From JADJOY01 sp016713535 [NCBI: Deltaproteobacteria bacterium] (GTDB lineage Bacteria; JADJOY01), in the NCBI GenBank assembly GCA_016713535.1, contig JADJOY010000034.1, positions 1 through 58,587 on the forward strand: a DNA stretch of 58,587 nucleotides, read 5' to 3'. Numbering within the stretch: the first letter of the stretch is position 1; every line of letters starts with the position of its first letter. The position numbers and the translations under genes were made by a program. This document shows, one piece after another, positions 38,938 through 48,230 of this stretch. Below the pieces are notes generated by a model. It was not told the origin of the DNA. It did not search any database and was given only the letters and a program-made list of their open reading frames with translations.

Positions 38938-39705
38938 ATGTCGCACGCTCGACCGTCCCAACGGGGTCGCTTCTCCCCACGGACCAGGCTCGCAGCCCCG
39001 ATCGCGGCGATGGCCACCGTGGTCGCGACGGGATGCGCCCACCCGCACGGCTTCGCCGCCGCGCTCGACGTGCCTCGCGGCGCCGGGTGGCTCGCGGACG
39101 TCGACGACCTCCGCGCGGCGCTCGGCCTCCCGGCGCACCTCGAGCCGCCCGTACGGGTGGTCCTCGTCGACGGCGCAGACTCCGGGAGGCTGGGCTGGGG
39201 AGACGTGGACGATCGGCTCATCGAGGCGAGCTTCGGGCGCCTCATGGAATCGGCGCTCGTCAGCGAAGTGGTTCGCGCCGGACACGAGGTCTCGCCGTCG
39301 CCCCGCGAAGCCATGTCCGGCTCTCCGACCTACCTGAAGCCTGTGCGGCTGGCCGCCGCGCGACGCAGCGGCGATGTCGCGGTCGCGCTCTCCACGAGCA
39401 CCCGCGACGAGCGCTGGATGAACCCGCTCGGCGTCCTCTACGTCTCGGTCGTGGGGTTATGGCTCGTCCCGGGACACCAGCATGACGTCGCGGCGCGGGC
39501 CGACGCCGTCGCTGTCGCCGTCCGGGACGGTACCGTGGTCGCGACCGCGGCCGGTCACGGCCGCATCTCGCGCGTCCGCCCTCTGGCACTGCTCGACGAG
39601 GGGCGGGATCGCGCGGACGCCGAGCGCGCCGCGATCCACGCGTTGCTGCCCAGCCTCGCGGAGGAGTTGCGCCAGACCTTGCGGCCGGCAGGGGTGCGCT
39701 CGTGA
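38938..39705 (+). CDS. Lipoprotein of unknown function
   Basis: 255 residues from ATG 38938; an ATG two codons earlier is possible, but GGAGG lies six bases before this one. A signal peptide with a lipobox-like VVATGC (Cys about 31 in this count) is followed by a mixed alpha/beta body with no motif I recognise. The stop overlaps the GTG start of the next gene by four bases (GTGA), so it is translationally coupled to the YfbK-like lipoprotein. No function is claimed. Confidence 0.55.
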   Translation: MSHARPSQRGRFSPRTRLAAPIAAMATVVATGCAHPHGFAAALDVPRGAGWLADVDDLRAALGLPAHLEPPVRVVLVDGADSGRLGWGDVDDRLIEASFGRLMESALVSEVVRAGHEVSPSPREAMSGSPTYLKPVRLAAARRSGDVAVALSTSTRDERWMNPLGVLYVSVVGLWLVPGHQHDVAARADAVAVAVRDGTVVATAAGHGRISRVRPLALLDEGRDRADAERAAIHALLPSLAEELRQTLRPAGVRS

Positions 39706-41545
39706 GCCCGGGGGCCATCGGGCTGCGCCGCGCCCGGCGTGCCGGAGCCGTCGCGGTGCTCGCCTGCGGGTGCGCGACCGGCCTCGACCCGCTCGAACGA
39801 CGCGTCGAGGACCTCGACCGACGCGCCGGAGAGATGTCGGCGCAGGTGGAGCGCGCGGCCCGCGACGCCGCCCTCGCCAGCCGGGCCGCCGACTCGGCGG
39901 CCGCCGACGCGCGCGCGGCCGCGGCGCGCGCGGAGGACTCGAGCAGCGTCTCGCGGCGGGTGCTCTCGCCGGCGGCGCCGCTGCCGGCACACGAGGTCGC
40001 GCGGGGCGCGGACTCGCGCGCCAGGTCTCGACTCGCGGGCTCGGCGCTCCGCCGTGAGCGAACCCAGGCGGCCCCGCTCTCGCTCGACGACCTGGCAGTC
40101 GTGGGCAGCCGCCCCTACGCCGACGTGTTCTTCGAACACTACGGAGTGAACCCCACCATCGACACCGCCGAGGAGCCCACATCGAGCTTCTCCGTGGACG
40201 TGGATACGGCCTCGTACGCGCTCGCGCGCTCGTACCTGGAGCGAGGCGAGCTACCTCCAGCGGAGGCGATCCGCGTCGAGGAGCTGGTGAACGCCTTCGA
40301 CTACGGCTACTCGACTCAACAGGGCGCGGTATTCACGGTTCACGGCGAGCTCGCGCCGTCGCCAACCCGCCCCGGCTATCACGTTCTGGATCTGGCGATC
40401 CGCACGCCTCCAGTCGAGGACCGCGCCCGCAAGCCTGCGAACCTCGTGTTCGTGATCGACGTGTCGGGGTCGATGAGCCTCGACGATCGACTCGGGCGCG
40501 TGAAACGGTCGCTGCGGCTGCTCGTCGACCGCCTCGCGCCGAGCGACACCATCGGTGTTGTCGTGTACGGCGACCGGGGCCGCGATGTCCTCGAGCCGGC
40601 CCCCTGGCCGAGCGGGAGCGGATCCTCGCCACGATCGACTCGCTCTGGGCCGAGGGATCGACCAACGCCCAGGAGGGACTCGAGCTCGGCTACGCGATGG
40701 CCGAGCGGCACCTGCGCGCCGGCGCCACCAACCGGGTGGTGTTGTGCTCGGATGGTGTCGCGAACGACGGCATGGCCACCACGGCGGAGGCGCTCTTCGA
40801 GCGGGTTCGGGGCCCACGCCGCGCGCGGATCACGCTGTCGACGGTCGGCTTCGGCATGGGCAACTACAACGACGTGCTGATGGAACGCCTCGCCGACCTC
40901 GGCAACGGCAACTACTCGTTCGTGGACAACGAGCGCGCGGCCCGCCGGATCGTCGACCGGGAGCTCACGGGCTGGCTCCAGGTCGCCGCGAAGGACGTGA
41001 AGCTATCGCTCGAGCTCGACCCGGCGGCGGTGTCGCGCTACCGGCTGATCGGTTACGAGAACCGCCATCTGATGGCTCCCGACTTCGCGAACGACCGCGT
41101 CGACGCCGGTGAAGTCGGCGCCGGCCAGGCGGTGACGGCCCTCTACGAGCTCAAGCTCGCCGCCCCAACCCCTCGCCAGCTCGGCGTCTTCCGCATCCGG
41201 TTCGAGGACCCGGACGGAGGCTCTTCGCGACTCGTCGAGACGTCCCTCACGACCGACGGGCTCCGGCCGACATTCGAGCGCGCCTCACCACCGATGCGCC
41301 TCGCCGCAACCGTGGCGGCCTTCGCCGAGAAGCTCCGCGGCTCTTACTGGGCGCGGGCCGTGCGCTACGACGATCTGCTCGACCGGATCGAGACGCTCGG
41401 TCCACCGCTCTCCGAACGAGCGGAAGTGATCGAGCTGCGACGTGCGATGGTGTTGGCGCGCGGGCTGGACCACCGCGACGATCGCTTCGACGCCGACTCG
41501 CCGGCGGCGACGATGGGTTTCGACGAGGTCCCGATCCTGCGCTGA
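39702..41545 (+). CDS. YfbK-like VWA lipoprotein (frame broken near 40600)
   Basis: About 614 residues when one C is restored near 40600 (upstream GRDVLEPA, downstream LAERERILATIDSLWAEG). The N-terminus has a lipobox VAVLAC and a coiled-coil-like Ala/Asp/Arg stretch. The YfbK N-terminal domain follows (SFSVDVDTASYALARSYL, ELVNAFDYGY), then VWA with FVIDVSGSMS and GSTNAQEGLELGY, and a DUF3520-type C-terminus (NYNDVLMERLADLGNGNYSF, YRLIGYENR). The family binds Mg2+ through VWA and is found on bacterial surfaces; no activity is established. It starts on the previous gene's stop and is followed 22 bases later by the histidine kinase gene. Confidence 0.82.
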
Positions 41546-41567
41546 CCCGTACCGTCAGGCCTCGAGC

Positions 41568-43425
41568 ATGAGCAAGCGTCCTCACCTCTCCACCGCCGTC
41601 GCGCTTGCCCTGGTTTGGTCACTCCTCGCCTGGGGGTTGGTGGCGCTCGGCGGCGTCTTCATCCGTGAGCGCGACGACGCGCTTCGCTCGATCGACGACC
41701 GCCGCAAAGCCCTCGGTCTCTACGCGGATCGCGCCCTGGCCGAGCGACTCGCCGCCGACCTCCCGCGACGCCGCGGAGCGGATCCCGATCGCGATCGCCG
41801 ACCCGCTGCTCGCGGCGGACGACCTGTTCCTCCGCGAGGACGGCGAGGTTCGCCTGCCACGCCGCCCCGCTCCGCGCCCCGGTGAAGCGACTCCGGGCTC
41901 GCGTCTCGCCGACCGCATCGCCCACGGCGACATCCCGGCCGAGACCCCGCGCCCCGGCGACGAGATCGAGCCGTGGAACGAACGACTGCGTATCGCGCGC
42001 GCCTTCGTCGCCGCCGTCCGGCTCGACGACCGCGCGCAGATCGAGGCCCGATTTCGGGCGCTCCTCGCCCATCAGGCCCGCTACCGCATCGACGCCACGC
42101 TCGACCTGCCGTCCCGACTCGGTCTCGTCGAGCTCCTCACCCGAGAGAGTCATCCGGACCCAGAGCTCCTCCGGGCACTGCTCCGCGACGGTGTCGCGGG
42201 GACCGGCGGAGTCGTGGTTCCCGGGCTCGAGCGGGCCCTCCTCGCGGCCCGTGACCGCTTCACCGCGCCGGATTTCGGCGCTCTCGCCGACCGCCTCGCC
42301 GCCCTGGCCGAACGCGCCGGCGTCGCGTACGAGGACTTCTTCGCGCGAGCCCAGGAGCCGCCCACCCCGGCCCCCGACCCTCCCGCTGACGTCGCGACAC
42401 CGTCGCTGGTCGAGGGCGGCCACTGGGTGGTGCGCCCGGCGGGACGGGGCCGCATCGAGGGCGCTCGGGTGGATCGAGACGCCTTGATCGCGTCGACCCT
42501 CTCCGAGATGCGAGACCGCGGCGTGCTCGGCGACGGCGACTCGATCATGGCGCGCGCCGACGCCCCGCCCGAGGTCCCACTCGCACGACTCGAGCTCGCG
42601 GTCGAATCGCCGCCGTGGGGCCTCGCCTCGGACGCCATCGAAGCACGCTTCCGGTGGAAGGTCGGGCTTCTGCTCGGGTCCGGCGCGGTGGCGCTCGGGT
42701 TCGCGGCGCTCGCGCTCGCCTTCCAGCGCCAGGGCCGGCGCGTGCTCGAGCTCCAGAGCGCCTTCGTATCGACCGTCTCTCACGAGCTGCGCACTCCGCT
42801 CGCGACGATCCGATTGCTCGCCGAGACCCTCGAGCGCCGTCTCGCCGAGCTGCCGAGCGCGAAGGATTACCCGGCGCGGATCGTGCGGGCCGTCGACGGT
42901 CTCGCGTTCCTGGTCGAGAACCTGCTCTCGGCGCAGCGCCTCGACCGCGGTCGCGGGCTCGCCGAGCGGTCGAGCGTCAAGCTCGACGAGCTGCTCCACG
43001 GGATCGTCGAGGACACCAGCGCCAGCCTCGCGACCGACGGCCACGTCGATCTGAGCGGCATCCGCGCGCCAACCCTCCACGCCGACCCGGGCCTGATCAC
43101 CGTGCTGTTCGCCAACCTGGTGCGGAACGCGTTCCTGTACGGCACGCGCCGCCCGGTCGCACTCGTGGTCGAGAGTGAGCGCCGCGGCGGCTGGGTGGTC
43201 GTCCGCCTCACCGACAACGCGGACGGCTTCGGTCCCGGCGAGCGAGGGAGCGCCTTCGCGGCCTTTCACCGCGGCGCGGCCGCGACGCAGTGCTCGATCC
43301 CCGGCACCGGGCTCGGGCTCTCGCTCTGCCGGCGGATCGTCGAGCTGCACGGTGGGACGATCACCCTCACCGACACCTCCCCGAGTGGCTCGACGTTCGA
43401 GCTACGCTTCCCTGCGTCGCGCTGA
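41568..43425 (+). CDS. Membrane sensor histidine kinase (frame broken near 41762)
   Basis: About 618 residues after removing one C near 41762 (upstream LAERLAADL, downstream RDAAERIPIAIADPLL). The N-terminal membrane helix is AVALALVWSLLAWGLVALGG. A long extracytoplasmic sensor follows, then helix VGLLLGSGAVALGFAALALA. The HisKA dimerisation motif is FVSTVSHELRTPLATIRLLA with the phospho-His. The ATPase part has NLVRNAFLYG (N box), DNADGFGPGE (G1) and GTGLGLSLCRRIV (G2). It forms a two-component system with the OmpR-type regulator 27 bases downstream. The signal is unknown; the neighbouring VWA lipoprotein could be a partner or target. Confidence 0.9.
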
Positions 43426-43451
43426 GCCGACGCGACCCGTACCCTCGCCCC

Positions 43452-44159
43452 GTGCCGACCAGACCTTCCCAGCCGCCTCGTCACGCGCCACTCGTCCTGG
43501 TCGTCGAGGACGACGAGAACCTCCGCGTGGCCCTCGTCGACAACCTCGAGGACGAAGGCTACGAGGTGCTGGCGGCGGCGAACGGCGCAGCGGCACGCGA
43601 AGCCCTCGCGGCCCGCGCACCCGACCTCGTCGTGCTCGACCTGATGCTGCCCGACACCGACGGCTACACGCTGTGTCAGCGCATCCGCGCCGAGCCGCAT
43701 CCGCCACGCGTGCTGATGCTCACCGCGCGCACGCTGGAGGATGACGTCGTCCGGGGCTTCGAGGTCGGCGCCGACGACTACCTCGCGAAGCCGTACCGGC
43801 TCCGCGAGCTGCTCGCGCGGGTGCGGGCGCTGCTGCGCCGCGGGGAGGTGGCGCCCGAGCTCTTCCAGCTCGGCGCCTTCGAGATCGACGTCCCCGCCCG
43901 TTCCGTCCGTGACGGACGAGGAGTCGAGGCGGAGCTCACCAAGACCGAGTTCGACCTGCTCGTGATGCTGCTGCGCAACGCCGATCGAGCCCTCGACCGC
44001 GACACGATCCTCGACGAGCTACGCGGTCGTCACGTCATGGTCGACCCACGCACGATCGACAACTTCGTCTCCAGCCTGAAGCGCAAGCTCGCCTGGGCGG
44101 CGGACTCGCCGTGGCGGATCGCCAGCGTCCGCGGTGTGGGCTACCGTCTCGAGCGGTGA
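43452..44159 (+). CDS. OmpR-family response regulator
   Basis: 235 residues from GTG 43452. Receiver domain with E19-D20-D21, phospho-acceptor D63 in LVVLDLMLPDTDG, and K in DDYLAKPY. The C-terminal winged helix shows ELTKTEFDLLVMLLRNADRA, DPRTIDNFVSSLKRKL and VRGVGYRLER, typical of OmpR/PhoB. It is downstream of its cognate kinase and its stop overlaps the methyltransferase start (GTGA). No DNA target can be named. Confidence 0.93.
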   Translation: MPTRPSQPPRHAPLVLVVEDDENLRVALVDNLEDEGYEVLAAANGAAAREALAARAPDLVVLDLMLPDTDGYTLCQRIRAEPHPPRVLMLTARTLEDDVVRGFEVGADDYLAKPYRLRELLARVRALLRRGEVAPELFQLGAFEIDVPARSVRDGRGVEAELTKTEFDLLVMLLRNADRALDRDTILDELRGRHVMVDPRTIDNFVSSLKRKLAWAADSPWRIASVRGVGYRLER

Positions 44160-44829
44160 ACGCCCCGCCACGACCGCCGCGCGCGCAGTCCCCCTACGAC
44201 CGGCCGGCCGCCGAGTACTACGCGCCGCTCGCTGGCTGGCGCGGGCATTCGTACGCGCGGCGCCGCGCACGGATCCTGCCTCGGCTGCAGGGTCGCGTGC
44301 TGGACGTGGGGTGTGGCGACGGGAGGATCGCGCTCGACGCGCTCGGGACACGAGGGGTCGGCCTCGATGCAAGCGCCGCGATGCTCGGCGCGGCGCGTTC
44401 GACGGCGCCTCTCGCACACCTCGTCCGCGCCGACGCTCACGAGCTTCCCTTCGTCGATGCCAGCTTCGACACGGCGCTGGTCAGCCACTCGCTCTGGCTC
44501 TTTCCCGCGCCCAGCCAGTTCATCCACGATGTGCGCCGGATCTTGCGGCCAGGCGGACGGCTGATCGTGGTGAGCAACGAGCCCACTACTTCCTGGCGCG
44601 CTCGATCGTGCTCGCGGCGCTCGCCGTGGCGGGTCGGCGCCACGACGAGCCCCCGCCGCTGCTCCATCGCTGCGCGGATGTCGCGGGGGCGCTCCGGCGC
44701 GGAGGCTTCCAGGATCTCGTCACCGAGCGGTTCCTGGTGGCGCCGATCCCGGGGCTCGGCTGGCTCGACGAGACCCCGCTCGTGCGATTCGGGCTATCGT
44801 TCCTCCTCGAGGCGCGAAAGCCAGGATGA
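44156..44829 (+). CDS. SAM-dependent methyltransferase, type 11 (frame broken near 44585)
   Basis: About 224 residues. It starts GTG on the regulator's stop. The SAM motif RVLDVGCGDGRIALDALG and the acidic GVGLDAS are present, then ADAHELPFVDASFDTALVSH, and the post-core RILRPGGRLIVVSNEP. Restoring one C near 44585 links this to HYFLARSIVLAALAVAGRRH and a C-terminus ending LSFLLEARKPG. It is a UbiE/type-11-like class I fold; the acceptor is unknown. Its last 110 bases overlap the end of the convergent YfhO-like gene. Confidence 0.8.
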
Positions 44830-47258
44830 GCGCGAGCGCCATCGCGACCCGCGAGACCGCGAGCAGCGCACGTAGACCGAACGGCTCGTAGACGAGCTCG
44901 ACGCGACGCGTCCCCGCGTCGATCGCGACCGCCCGGAACGCGATGTCGGCGCGCAGCACCGGACGTTCCACGCCGTCCACGTACGCCCGCCAGCCCAGCG
45001 CGTGGCGATCGAGCACCACGAGCCAACCATCCGCGCCCCTGGCCCCCACCCCCTGGTCATCGAGCTCGACGGCGAGTCGATCGGGGTCGTCGACCACGAT
45101 GCGCGCTGGGCGGGCAACCGCCGCGGCGCGTGACGCTGCCGTTCCCCGTTCGGCGCACGGTGGCGCCACCGACAACGCCTCGTCGATCAACACGACGGTC
45201 GCGCGAGGATCCACCACGCCGGCGGAAAGGGTCTGGAGCGCGCTCGTGTCCCCGGCGCTGCATGCGTCCATCGCCACGAACGCCCGCGGCAACGCGCCCG
45301 CGTTCTCGTACACGAAGAAGCCGTCGCTGCTCGCCAGCGGTGGACCGCGGTCGAGGAACGGGCGGCGGCTGAGGAGGAAGCGCGCCGCCGTCAGGTCGAG
45401 GAGCACGGGGATGCGGGTGTAATCGAGGTAGGCGGTGAGCCGCAGAGGATCGATGGACCGGGAGGCGTGGGTCAGCTCGAGCACCGTGGTCGGGACCAGC
45501 GAGGCGAAGCCCGTGACCGAAGCCCAGCGGAATTCACTCGAAGGGCTCGACCGCGACGTCGTCGCGATCGAGGTTCGCGATGCGCGCATGACCGACCGCC
45601 TCGCCCGGCCGCGCGACCGACGCGAGCGCCGCCGGACCGCTCAGGTAGCGCTCGACCGTGGCGGGCGCCTCGGTGCGGATGAAGGGCGTGGCGAACCACG
45701 CCTGGAGGGCGATCGCCAGCACGGCCAGGATCCCGGGTAGCCAGACGCGCGCGAAGGCGGGCGACCCCGCGCGCGCCACCGCCAGCAACCCGAGCGCGAG
45801 CGCACCCAGCGACGCGACCTGAGCGTCGTTCCGGGACGGCCCCGGGACCTCGGTTGCGTAGGCCTCGACCGGCGGCTCGGGCAATTCGATCCACCCGAGC
45901 CAGTAGGCGAAGCGAACGCCCACGATCCCCAGGCCAACGAGGATCAGCGTCACGACGACCGTCTTGCGTGTGCCTTCGTCGCCGCTCCCGAGCCGCTCGA
46001 GCACCCTCGCGGCGAGCATCGCCGCGGCGAGAAGTGCAACCGCGATCGCCCGGGCGGGGTCGTGGAAGAGCGCGACGCCCGGGATCTCGTAGAGCACTCG
46101 CGTCGCGGGATTGTTCGTACCCGCCGCGAAGGCCAGCGCCACTAGCGCCACGACGGCAAAGAAGCGCTCGATGGGCTCGTCGTGAGCGATCGTCCTCCAC
46201 GCCCCTGCGAGCACCAGCGCCACGGGCACGACGCCGATGAACGAGGTGTTGAAGGCGCCTAGCGCACCCCAGCCGACCAGGTTCGGGAACAGGAGGCCGA
46301 GGAGGTCGGCGGCCGAGAGACTTCCCGCCGCTACCGCGAGCGACTCCTTTCCGGTCACGGTGGCCCGCGCCGACTCCGCCAGGAGCGCATCGGTCGCCAG
46401 CCACTGGGGTGCGAACATGACGAGCGCGAGCGCGGCCATCCACGCGAGCGCGAGAACAGTGTCCGCCCACCCGCGGGCGCGCCGTTCGAGCGCGTCTCGA
46501 ACGGCGAGCCGACTCGCGCCGTAGGCGGCGAGGAGCACCAGCAGGTAGGCGGACTGCTGCGCCATCCCACCGAGCAGGCTGAGCCCCAGTGCGAGGGCGC
46601 CCGCGCCGACCCACCGCGCTCGCGGCCCCGCGGCGCTCGTGAGCTGGTGAACCGCGAGCAGAGCCAGCGGGGCCCAGCCGAGCGTCGCATGGTTGTGGAG
46701 CTGGCCGAGATTCCCGACCATGTGGCCGTTGAACGCGAACATCACCGCGGCGACGAGCGCGCTCTCGGCGCGCACGCCGAGCGCACGGCGTGCGAACGCG
46801 TAGCTCGACAGCGCGGCGAGCAGGAAATGCGCCGCGATGTTCCAGCTCAGCGCGCGCTCGACGGGCAGGACCAGGTCGAAGAGCCAGCTCACCGGATAGA
46901 GCGGGCCGGCCTGGATCGCACCGAGCCACGGGTAGCCGAGGAAGAGATGAGGGTTCCAGAGAGGAACCCGGTGCCACCGGAGCACCTGCTCGCGCAGGTA
47001 GTGGTGGAGCGGCAGCAGGATCTCGTGGACCTCGCCGTCGAAGATCAGACCACGGCCCAGCAAGAGTGCGCGGAAGAGCCAGCACCAGGTCGCGAACAGC
47101 GCCGCGACCGCGAGCACGTCCGCCCGTCCGGCGCGGCGCGGTGACACCCTGGGCGGATCGTCCGCCGCCCGACCGCCGGCCCATCGAGACACGCCGATCA
47201 CGCTGGGCGCCGACCTCGAGCCTGGCGTCCCCTTCGAGACACGGCCTCGGATCATCAT
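44720..47258 (-). CDS. YfhO-like multi-spanning membrane protein 2 (frame broken near 45540)
   Basis: About 845 residues after removing one base near 45540 (upstream DRDDVAVEPFE, downstream EFRWASVTGFASL). Many membrane helices (ALFATWCWLFRALLL, NIAAHFLLAALSSYAFARR, LLVLLAAYGASRL, VVPVALVLAGAWRTI), the YfhO-like extracytoplasmic motifs PLWNPHLFLGYPWLGAIQAG and FAFNGHMVGNLGQLHNHA, and a C-terminal domain with LGWRAYVDGVERPVLRADIA. The start is uncertain: the ATG pair at 47258 and 47255 or a GTG near 47192, none with a good ribosome site. Glycosyl transfer to an envelope polymer is the family inference. Confidence 0.72.
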
Positions 47259-47268
47259 GGCGCGCCGA

Positions 47269-48129
47269 TCACTCGACCGAAGACCTGCATGACGAATCGT
47301 CGCCTTCAAGAGGATGCCCGGGCCCGCCCGTTGACCCGCGGAAACAGCGCCGACAGTGGGGGGGGGGGGGCGGGGCCGGGGGGGGCACAGCGACCGAGAA
47401 GCCACGGCGCTTCGAGAGCTCCGCGGCCCACGAAGCCCTCCTCGACCGGGCTCCCGGCCATCGACCTCGACGGTCGTGGCAGCGAGCCGTCGTGCCGAGC
47501 CCGGGGCCCGCCTTCGCGAGCGCGGTGACCCGTGCATACACGAGCCGGAAGAGATCACTCGACAGCAGCAGCCGCCGGCGGACCGCCGCCAAGAGCCGCC
47601 CGCGCGCCGTGTTCGCCTCGGCCAGCACCGCCAGGGGCCCTGCCCCCGAGACCGGCTCGAAGTCGTTGAGGCACACCCCGAGCAGCACCAGGTCCGGCGA
47701 GTAGCGAAGGCCACGCTCCCTCAACGGCTCTACCTCCTGCACCGTGTCGTAACCCGGCACCCCGAGGTTCAGGACCTCGACGCCGCCCAGTAAGCGATCG
47801 AGCCCGCGTTCCATCACCTTGGCGAAGGTGTCGTCCCGGGACGTCACACGGGCCCCGAACGTCACCGGGTCGCCGAGGACCTCGATGCGGAACGTGCCGG
47901 CCGGTTTGGCCGTCGGGAACACCCGATCGCGGTAACCGTCCACGTTGACGTCTGCCGAACCTGGCTTCGGCGACCACCCGAGCCGGGGGTTGGCGCTGAC
48001 CCCGAGCGTGGCGTTCCCGGCGGTGATCTCGAGCGGGAGCATATCCGGGGCCAGCCTGGCCGACGGAGATGGAACGGGTCGGCGTGAGGCCGGGCATCGT
48101 GGCCGTCGTCGGTCGTTCGGTGCGAGCAC
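47269..48129 (-). pseudogene. Decayed or misassembled SGNH/GDSL-type hydrolase
   Basis: The visible part, NVDGYRDRVFPTAKPAGTFR, then IEVLGDPVTFGARV and NLGVPGYDTVQEVEPLRERG with SPDLVLLGVCLNDF, is the first half of an SGNH hydrolase of the type found in polysaccharide loci. The catalytic serine position reads GDP instead of GDS (a single TCG to CCG change). Past ELSKRRGFSVAV the frame becomes poly-Pro from a long G-rich tract and never reaches the DxxH block. The protein is therefore incomplete. Whether this is true decay or a sequencing problem at the tract cannot be told. The start is not determined. Confidence 0.45.
47358..47385. repeat. G-rich homopolymer tract (G13-C-G4-CC-G8)
   Basis: Twenty-five G's in 28 bases, unlike the rest of the window. 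It breaks the SGNH frame. This is either a sequencing/assembly artefact or a slip-prone contingency tract. Confidence 0.6.
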
Positions 48130-48230
48130 CCGCTCGATGCGAGGCGCGCGCGCCGGGCAAGGCCGCCGAGCCTACCCAGGCGCCCCGCGAGCGACGAGGG
48201 TCGCCCACCGGCCGCTTGCCGAGTCGCCGC

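Noticed and set aside
39702-41545. VWA protein as part of an MoxR-AAA chaperone system
   Set aside because: No MoxR ATPase gene lies next to any of the VWA genes in the window.
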